From CAYJFD01 sp964369605 (GTDB taxonomy: Bacteria; Bacteroidota; Bacteroidia; Bacteroidales; UBA932): a stretch of DNA of 8,407 nt. Within the stretch, counting starts at the first letter, position 1. Each line of letters opens with the position of its first letter. Below the pieces are notes generated by a model. It was not told where the DNA came from. It did not search any database and saw nothing but the letters and a program-made list of their open reading frames with translations. This document shows, one piece after another, positions 1-5,161 of this stretch. The translations under genes were made by a program, and so were the position numbers. The stretch is from the NCBI GenBank assembly GCA_964369605.1, contig CAYJFD010000050.1:1-8407 (forward strand). Direction: 5' to 3'.

Positions 1-40
1 CTGGAGCTTTTAAGTTTAAATTTAATTTAGCTTATCTTCA

Positions 41-66
41 AAATACTTAGACAAAAATAAGTATTT
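41..66. repeat. 9-bp perfect inverted repeat, upstream leader
   Basis: AAATACTTA (41-49) and TAAGTATTT (58-66) are perfect reverse complements around an 8-base loop. The stem is almost all A/T and no clear T-run follows on either strand. It could be a weak terminator of a gene lying to the left of the window or a protein-binding palindrome. Positions 1-160 otherwise show only AT-rich DNA with no supportable gene. Confidence 0.4.
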
Positions 67-154
67 ATTTATGAATTCCCAATTATTTTTATGCACATAA
101 AACATTCTTATACCTATTTTATCTGTTTCGAAAGTTATTTTTGATGCTACAATA

Positions 155-173
155 CTTAAATTTTTCATTTAAG
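155..173. promoter_or_regulatory. Palindrome overlapping the -33 region of the beta-lactamase promoter
   Basis: CTTAAAT (155-161) and ATTTAAG (167-173) form a 7-bp perfect inverted repeat around TTTTC; past one A-A mismatch, two further pairs (153/175, 152/176) extend it. It ends 11 bases before the -7 element at 185-192, so a protein bound here would cover the -33 contact region. Operator function is inference; the AT-rich background makes a chance palindrome possible. Confidence 0.35.
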
Positions 174-192
174 AATAGTGTTACTACATTTG
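161..192 (+). promoter_or_regulatory. Predicted Bacteroidota promoter of the beta-lactamase gene
   Basis: TACATTTG at 185-192 fits the Bacteroidota -7 consensus TAnnTTTG exactly. The -33 element is weak: only the T-run at 161-165 lies at suitable spacing. Transcription would begin at about 198-200, which leaves a leader of under 20 bases before the ATG at 217. It would also place the alternative GTG at 199 on the transcription start, which argues for the ATG as the true start. Confidence 0.55.
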
Positions 193-216
193 TAATTAGT
201 GCTAACTCCTAACGCT

Positions 217-1098
217 ATGCTTCATAAGATATTCATAATAGTCACAATACTCATATTATCTTTTAGTAAGGTAGATGCTAAACCATCCAATCTCACAAGT
301 AAGATTCTTAATGATCTAAGTAGTAAACAACTAACTCTTGGTGTATATGTATATAATTCAGTAAAAGGCGAAATATGTAGTATCAATAGTGATCTTGCAT
401 TCCCTATGCAAAGTGTATACAAGCTCCCTATTGCGATCGCATTCTTACACCAAGTAGACAAAGGTATTTTCTCTCTCAGTGATTCTATAAAGATTACAGC
501 TACCTCTCTTTTACCAAACACCTGGAGTCCATATCGCGAACGATTTCCTCAAGGTGGCAATATCTCTGTCTACGAGTACATACAATACGTAGTTGCACTT
601 AGCGACAATAATCTTTGTGACCTAATGATAAACGATGCTGGAGGAATAGATACCATTAATTCCTTTTTACTAAGCAAAGGCATTAATGACATTCACATAA
701 AGAACTATGAAAGAGAACTCAAAGCATCTTGGGATGCCCAATTCTCTAATACTGCGACACCCCTAAGTACAGTTAATCTACTTAATATGCTCTGGAAGGG
801 GAAGCTTATAAAGACAGATAGCAGGGATGTTCTTTGGAGTATAATGAAGAATACTCAAACTGGAAGTGCTAGGAATGAATTAGATTCAAACGTGATTATT
901 GGATACAAAACTGGCTTTTCTGGAAAATCTACAAAAGGTATTACTGCCGCAAATAACTGTGTAGGTAGTATTATCTGTGATGACGGAAGCATTACCCATT
1001 TCGCCATCTTCATTAGTAATTCATCCGAAAATGAACCTTATAATTACTCCCTGATTTCTCATATAATCAAACACATATCCACTCCCAGTATAGATTAA
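217..1098 (+). CDS. bla: Class A beta-lactamase, subclass A2-like (CfxA/CepA/PER-type family)
   Basis: Predicted periplasmic serine beta-lactamase of 293 residues that would hydrolyse beta-lactams through an acyl-serine intermediate. I chose the ATG at 217. It directly begins a signal peptide (MLHKIFIIVTILILSF, probable cleavage after VDA, residue 21) and suits the promoter at 185-192; an in-frame GTG at 199 adds six residues. All class A motifs are present (numbering from this ATG): S66-V-Y-K69 in the A2-typical context FPMQSVYK, S129-D-N131 in ALSDNN, the deacylating Glu most likely E165 in YEREL, and K231-T-G233. The WSPYRERFP segment at about 103-111 also resembles this subfamily. Oddity: Phe follows KTG where a small or hydroxyl residue is usual, which may alter the substrate range. 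The length is normal for the family and the gene looks intact. No bla-type regulator or mobile-element gene is next to it. Class A assignment is secure; the spectrum cannot be told from the sequence. Confidence 0.93.
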   Translation: MLHKIFIIVTILILSFSKVDAKPSNLTSKILNDLSSKQLTLGVYVYNSVKGEICSINSDLAFPMQSVYKLPIAIAFLHQVDKGIFSLSDSIKITATSLLPNTWSPYRERFPQGGNISVYEYIQYVVALSDNNLCDLMINDAGGIDTINSFLLSKGINDIHIKNYERELKASWDAQFSNTATPLSTVNLLNMLWKGKLIKTDSRDVLWSIMKNTQTGSARNELDSNVIIGYKTGFSGKSTKGITAANNCVGSIICDDGSITHFAIFISNSSENEPYNYSLISHIIKHISTPSID

Positions 1099-1203
1099 CA
1101 AAATCTTATTCTACATACTTCTTTCCCATTCACTTAGTTTGCGGATTTACACTCTTATCTTTCTTTTATACTTTTCATCTTTTTACATTGTCTGGATATG
1201 GTC

Positions 1204-1232
1204 TTACTACTCCTAAATTTTTACTATCTTTG
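1204..1232 (+). promoter_or_regulatory. Predicted promoter of the lipoprotein/Omp28-like operon
   Basis: TATCTTTG at 1225-1232 is a perfect match to the TAnnTTTG -7 element. The -33 box is poor: a TTAC at 1204-1207 is the nearest candidate at about the right distance. Transcription from about 1239 gives a leader of about 120 bases. From 1099 to this site I see only pyrimidine-rich DNA and no convincing intrinsic terminator for the beta-lactamase gene, so some read-through into this operon is possible. Confidence 0.6.
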
Positions 1233-1260
1233 CAATATAAGATTAAATTAGGATGCATAG

Positions 1261-1327
1261 GCTATAGCATATAGCTAACGTATAATCAAAACTAAAATAC
1301 TTATAGTCATAGTTAAACCGACTATAA
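1261..1327 (+). promoter_or_regulatory. Structured 5' leader with two inverted repeats
   Basis: Two perfect inverted repeats lie in the predicted leader. The first is GCTATA-GCA-TATAGC (1261-1275). The second is TTATAGTC (1301-1308) with GACTATAA (1320-1327) and an 11-base loop. After 1327 the leader turns into an A/C-rich, unstructured stretch up to the ATG, which is usual for Bacteroidota translation starts lacking a Shine-Dalgarno. Neither stem is followed by a T-run, so they are not terminators. They could stabilise the mRNA or bind a protein. No known riboswitch class is recognised. Confidence 0.4.
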
Positions 1328-1359
1328 ACAACAAAACAAATAACAAAACAGCACCACTA

Positions 1360-3753
1360 ATGAAATTAAAATTATTTACACTGATTCTTTTAGCTGCTAC
1401 GATTTTTGGCTTTATGTCTTGTGATAAAGAGCCAGTAACACCAGCTAATGATCCTAGCGCCGAGTTCGCTTTTGAAAATATAACTCAGACTTCCTTTGAC
1501 ATTATTGCCGAAACAAATTTAGCTACTCGTTATGCGTATTACATAACAACAGACCTAGAGGAAGCTGCTCCAGCAGTACCTCTTCTTTTTGCGGATGACA
1601 ATTTTGTTGGAACGCTTTCTAATGGAAAAAATACTATCAGTATTATAGGATTAGATGGCTCGACTAAATACCAAGTTTATATAGCTGTTGAGTATATGGT
1701 TGGGGATAAAAAGTCCTTTAGTGATATATTCAAGCTTGATGTTGTTGAAACAAAGGCTTATGAAGGATTATTCACATTAATCCCATCTACTGATAAATTC
1801 GCTATTAAATTCTTTATCAATGTACCTGAAGGTGACACTATTGCCTACAATGTAATGGATTCGGAAGTATACGATACTTATATCCTAAATTTTGGACGCA
1901 TACCTGCTAGCTTCCTAGAGGGACATGAGAAAGTTATTAATATCCTTACGGAGCCTACGACAATAGAATTCGATGGCTGGGCTGATTTTGATGACCCTAG
2001 CTCAAAGCTTGGACTTTTACCTGGTCAATCACTACAAGTAATAGTTGGAGAAGTAAAGTATAATGGGAAAGATACTTATGGGAGGAATACTTACACCCCA
2101 CTTTATGACTTTGATGGATATTACGCTGCTGGTGCCAATCCTGAAGACTATTGGCTTACAGAGCAGCACGCAGAGGTTAGAACTAACACAGCCCCTCCTA
2201 CTATTAATGAGGAATTAGGGATTAAGGCTGAGGTATTAGGTGGAACAACAAAATCACTTAGTATCAAACTTACTCCTGATGCCGGTATAGAAACTTATCT
2301 TTATTCCTACCTTCCTGAAGAGGTTATAGAAGGTATGAAGATCAACTATGGCGAAGAAGGAGCACTTACCCTGATGATGAAGTTTAGCTCTATGGCTACA
2401 GGTGCGATGACTCTAAATGCTGAAAATCTAGAAGAAGGGAAAATTTTTAAATTATACCTTATAGGGCTTCTTAATAATGATGGATCTGAAATATCCCTAG
2501 ATATATATGACCTTGAGACTAAGGAGGCTACAGACGACGCTCCAAAAGTAATAGTTACCGGAATAGAAGATCCTACTGGAGAAAATTCTCCTTGGAAGGT
2601 ATGGTTTAATATCAAATGCCCTTCTAGAAATGCAGCCTATCTTAAATATATCTGCAACTACACTAGAGAGTGGGATGCAATACTTAGTACAGGTCTAACA
2701 TATAATGATATGATGGATCAGTACGGAGTCCTTGTAGAAGATTATGACGTGATAGACGCGATAAATAGTCCTCAAGGTTATACATTAAGCTTTGACTCTT
2801 GGGACAATACCGAATCACTACTATGTGTTCAACTAATCAACGAGGAACTTACCTCTAGTAACGTAAATAATCCAGCAGAGGGAGATGTTCCTGTAGCTAC
2901 ATCATCTTCACCAGAGCTTCCAGATGCCCCTAGAGTTGAATCGACACTGTTCGAGGAGTTAAAAGGTGAGTGGACAGCCACATCTTATCGCTATATTTAT
3001 GATGAAGCAAACACAAAATATGTTATTGAGCAAACACCAATAGTTACTAACGTACTTATCACTGACGAACCTAGCTACCCAGCAACGTTATCTCAAGAAG
3101 TTTATGATACATATCAAGGTTTCGGTATTGATAAAGCTGGAACTGACGCCCTTTTCGAAGAATTTAAAACTAGCTCTGAGAAGTTTGCATCAAAGACAAG
3201 AGGACAAAATAGACTAGTGTGCTTAGGTCTTGATCTGGCTAATGAGGGAAATGTAAATACAGACTACATGTCTCCATTTGACCTATTCTCTAGTGAAAGC
3301 TATGGCGCATCTGTTACTGATGATATATTCTTTGACTTTGGTATTAAATGGTTTTTACAAATTAATGAAGGAAATAAAGTTACTGTTCCTATTGACCCTA
3401 CCCGTATAGCTCCTATGAGCAACTGGGGATGGTACAGAATTCATACTTTTGCTGTAGGAATTAACGAGGATAACACAGCGGTGTATGATCCATCGATTAC
3501 CGAGTTTGATGTTACTATTTCAGAAGACAAAAACACTATTACTATAGAACCTAAAGTAACATCTCAAGGAACATTCTACCATACTATTGGATACGACAAT
3601 ATGGGCTACCTACAACCTGATGCTATGAGTCACTCTTTAGTATTAACTAGAGGGGTATCTGAACCAAGTGGTAGTAATAAGTCTAATATGAAGCATATTA
3701 TGACTTCTAAATCACCATATACATCATACAAGATGATAGGTTTCAACAAATAA
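1360..3753 (+). CDS. Large multidomain lipoprotein (797 aa), paralogue of the 5162-7759 gene product
   Basis: Predicted outer-membrane or surface lipoprotein of unknown function. The signal peptide MKLKLFTLILLAATIFGFMS ends in a lipobox with Cys21, then DKE. Residues ~35-131 look like a fibronectin type III-like beta-sandwich (YITTDLE at 61-67, GKNTI at 89-93, STKYQVYIAVEY). Four further segments follow, each recurring in the same order in the paralogue: ~135-235 (EGDT 157-160), ~285-385 (TPDA 305-308), ~395-495 (GENSPWKVWFN 407-417) and a C-terminal ~528-765 (GEWTAT 536-541, GQNR 615-618, KWF 663-665, ending LTRG 762-765). The last ~30 residues are Lys-rich with no Asp or Glu, unlike the acidic body. 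No catalytic motif, SusD signature or type IX secretion tail is evident. It is the first gene of an operon with the Omp28-like gene 18 bases downstream. Lipoprotein status is well supported; the role (adhesin, ligand binding or other) cannot be told. Confidence 0.88.
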   Translation: MKLKLFTLILLAATIFGFMSCDKEPVTPANDPSAEFAFENITQTSFDIIAETNLATRYAYYITTDLEEAAPAVPLLFADDNFVGTLSNGKNTISIIGLDGSTKYQVYIAVEYMVGDKKSFSDIFKLDVVETKAYEGLFTLIPSTDKFAIKFFINVPEGDTIAYNVMDSEVYDTYILNFGRIPASFLEGHEKVINILTEPTTIEFDGWADFDDPSSKLGLLPGQSLQVIVGEVKYNGKDTYGRNTYTPLYDFDGYYAAGANPEDYWLTEQHAEVRTNTAPPTINEELGIKAEVLGGTTKSLSIKLTPDAGIETYLYSYLPEEVIEGMKINYGEEGALTLMMKFSSMATGAMTLNAENLEEGKIFKLYLIGLLNNDGSEISLDIYDLETKEATDDAPKVIVTGIEDPTGENSPWKVWFNIKCPSRNAAYLKYICNYTREWDAILSTGLTYNDMMDQYGVLVEDYDVIDAINSPQGYTLSFDSWDNTESLLCVQLINEELTSSNVNNPAEGDVPVATSSSPELPDAPRVESTLFEELKGEWTATSYRYIYDEANTKYVIEQTPIVTNVLITDEPSYPATLSQEVYDTYQGFGIDKAGTDALFEEFKTSSEKFASKTRGQNRLVCLGLDLANEGNVNTDYMSPFDLFSSESYGASVTDDIFFDFGIKWFLQINEGNKVTVPIDPTRIAPMSNWGWYRIHTFAVGINEDNTAVYDPSITEFDVTISEDKNTITIEPKVTSQGTFYHTIGYDNMGYLQPDAMSHSLVLTRGVSEPSGSNKSNMKHIMTSKSPYTSYKMIGFNK
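2577..2606 (+). repeat. 30-base perfect repeat, copy 1 (inverted copy at 6393-6422)
   Basis: This stretch, encoding GENSPWKVW plus the start of the next Phe (codons 407-416), is identical base for base to the equivalent codons 447-456 of the paralogue, which is read on the opposite strand. The next longest identities I noticed between the two genes are about 13 bases. The phase is the same in both genes. The first 14 bases also contain a small inverted repeat, GGAGAA-AA-TTCTCC. Confidence 0.8.
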
Positions 3754-3771
3754 TTTTTAAATTAAAAAGAA

Positions 3772-4914
3772 ATGAAAAAAATACTGCTAATCATATCTTT
3801 TATCCTAGCTTTCACAGCATGCGATAAGGAAAAGGGAGGTTCTGAACTTCCTGTTGGAACACCAGTAATAAGTGTCTCTAAAAGTCAAATTTTCAATGAC
3901 GGTATAGATAAGGCTACTATTTCAGTGCACGTAAATGATATAGACGTAACCGAACACGCAGTGATATATGTTTCTTTCGAAGGAGAAAAACATACTGTTT
4001 TAGAAGATTATTCTTTCTACTCTGCTAAAACAGGAACATATTCATTCTTCGCATATTATAGTGACCAGAACTCTGAGAAGATAGAAGTAAAGGTTGTTGC
4101 AGCTGCAGTGGGACTCCCAGATGACCCTAATGAAGCAAGCACAGACTTTAGTCACAAAGTTATGATTCTTCAATACACTGGTACTGCCTGCGTATACTGT
4201 CCTAATATGTCTGTTCCTCTTAAAGATCTAGCAAAAGAAACTGACTTTAAAGATAAGTTTATGGTCGTTGCTTGTCATAGTTATAATGGCGATAGTCCTT
4301 TATACGAATCTCCACTTGTAAGCAAACTTGCAACTGCTATGGGTGTACAATCCTACCCAACTCTTGTTTTTGATTTTATTCCTGGTCTCAGCGAGATACT
4401 TACTAACCAAGGGCAGCCTTCTGTAAATAAGAGAAACATTGAGAATAAACTTAACAGCAAATGGATCGATCCTGCAGAGGCAGCTATTGCAGCTAGCTCT
4501 GTTAAAAATGGCAATACACTAGATGTAAGTATAGGTGTTAAATCAGGTAAAACTCAAGAATACAGAGTAGGCCTATTCTTAGTTGAAGATGGCATCGTAT
4601 CTCCTCAAACTGGAGATAAAGAAGAATATGCTGAATATCATCTAGATATTCACGACAATGCTATCCGCGCGACCTATGATGGATGTCCAATTGATAATTC
4701 TATCTTTACTGGAGAATCTCTTGGCATAATTGAAAGTGGTAAAACAGGTGAGATATCTCTATCAGTTACATTGAAAGATGAGTGGGTAAGCGAGAACCTT
4801 AGGCTTGCTATATTTGTTACAGCTCGCAGTGAATCTGACAATAACAGATTTATTACTAAAAATATAATTGAGTGTGGAATCGAAACTAAAGTAGCATATA
4901 GCTATAATAAATAA
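3772..4914 (+). CDS. Omp28-like lipoprotein with Ig-like and thioredoxin-fold domains
   Basis: Predicted envelope lipoprotein of 380 residues related to the Omp28 family of Bacteroidales outer-membrane proteins. The signal peptide MKKILLIISFILAFTA leads to lipobox Cys17, followed by DKEK. Residues ~28-112 resemble a bacterial Ig-like beta-sandwich (PVISVSKSQIFNDG...ATISV, then TGTYSFFAYY). Residues ~127-205 are a thioredoxin-like fold: strand HKVMILQYTGTAC, active-site C140-V-Y-C143, and a cis-Pro-like loop at SYP (Pro196). Residues ~215-380 are a beta-rich C-terminal region. The intact CxxC pair suggests thiol-disulfide exchange in the envelope, but Omp28 proteins have also been described as adhesins, so the role stays open. 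It is translated from the same mRNA as the 797-residue lipoprotein (18-base gap, A-rich ribosome entry) and is followed by a strong terminator. The 865-residue paralogue opposite has no such companion in this window. Confidence 0.9.
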   Translation: MKKILLIISFILAFTACDKEKGGSELPVGTPVISVSKSQIFNDGIDKATISVHVNDIDVTEHAVIYVSFEGEKHTVLEDYSFYSAKTGTYSFFAYYSDQNSEKIEVKVVAAAVGLPDDPNEASTDFSHKVMILQYTGTACVYCPNMSVPLKDLAKETDFKDKFMVVACHSYNGDSPLYESPLVSKLATAMGVQSYPTLVFDFIPGLSEILTNQGQPSVNKRNIENKLNSKWIDPAEAAIAASSVKNGNTLDVSIGVKSGKTQEYRVGLFLVEDGIVSPQTGDKEEYAEYHLDIHDNAIRATYDGCPIDNSIFTGESLGIIESGKTGEISLSVTLKDEWVSENLRLAIFVTARSESDNNRFITKNIIECGIETKVAYSYNK

Positions 4915-4936
4915 GAACTACTATATCAGTTGATTT

Positions 4937-4976
4937 AAAATCGGCAAGTGGGTTTTCTACTTGCCGATTTTTTTTT
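4937..4976 (+). terminator. Intrinsic terminator of the + strand operon
   Basis: A perfect 13-bp stem, AAAATCGGCAAGT (4937-4949) with ACTTGCCGATTTT (4959-4971), has a 9-base loop and runs into nine T (4968-4976). It begins 22 bases after the stop codon of the Omp28-like gene. On the opposite strand the T-run is only four bases, so it is mainly a + strand terminator. Confidence 0.92.
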
Positions 4977-5103
4977 AACCCAATGCTAAAGCTGCAATCT
5001 TCAAATCTTAAACCTCAAATATACCCTACCTTTAAGATATACTCCCTCTTAAATTAAGATTGGTTTTAGACTTATAATCACTAAATTATAGCCTTCATGG
5101 CGT

Positions 5104-5140
5104 AAAAAAAAGGTCTACATCAAAACTGATGTAGACCTTT
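5104..5140 (-). terminator. Intrinsic terminator of the - strand lipoprotein gene
   Basis: AAAGGTCTACATCA (5109-5122) and TGATGTAGACCTTT (5127-5140) form a perfect 14-bp stem with a 4-base loop. Read on the minus strand it is followed by eight T (complement of A at 5104-5111). It lies 21 bases past the stop codon of the 865-residue lipoprotein gene. Together with the terminator at 4937-4976 it insulates the two convergent units; nothing else is evident between them. Confidence 0.9.
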
Positions 5141-5161
5141 CGCATTATAATATAGATCCAA

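Noticed and set aside
199..216. GTG at 199 as an earlier start of the beta-lactamase
   Set aside because: It would sit on the predicted transcription start of the TACATTTG promoter and adds six polar residues (MLTPNA) before an already complete signal peptide beginning at the ATG at 217.
222..521. 99-residue open frame on the minus strand
   Set aside because: It lies wholly inside and antisense to the beta-lactamase gene, with no recognisable domain and no promoter.
1099..1203. Terminator after the beta-lactamase gene
   Set aside because: I looked for a stem followed by T and found only pyrimidine-rich sequence without a convincing inverted repeat.
42..1303. AATACTTA as a shared regulatory motif (42-49, 151-158, 1296-1303)
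   Set aside because: The same 8-mer also occurs several times inside coding sequence (for example near 2087, 2674 and 6745), so it is not specific to promoters in this AT-rich DNA.
2346..2615. 89-residue open frame on the minus strand
   Set aside because: It is antisense inside the 797-residue lipoprotein gene and has low-complexity Ser-rich sequence, as expected of a shadow frame.
3630..3753. Type IX secretion C-terminal domain on the large lipoproteins
   Set aside because: The tails lack the usual conserved Gly/Lys pattern of such domains, and both proteins already have a clear lipoprotein signal.
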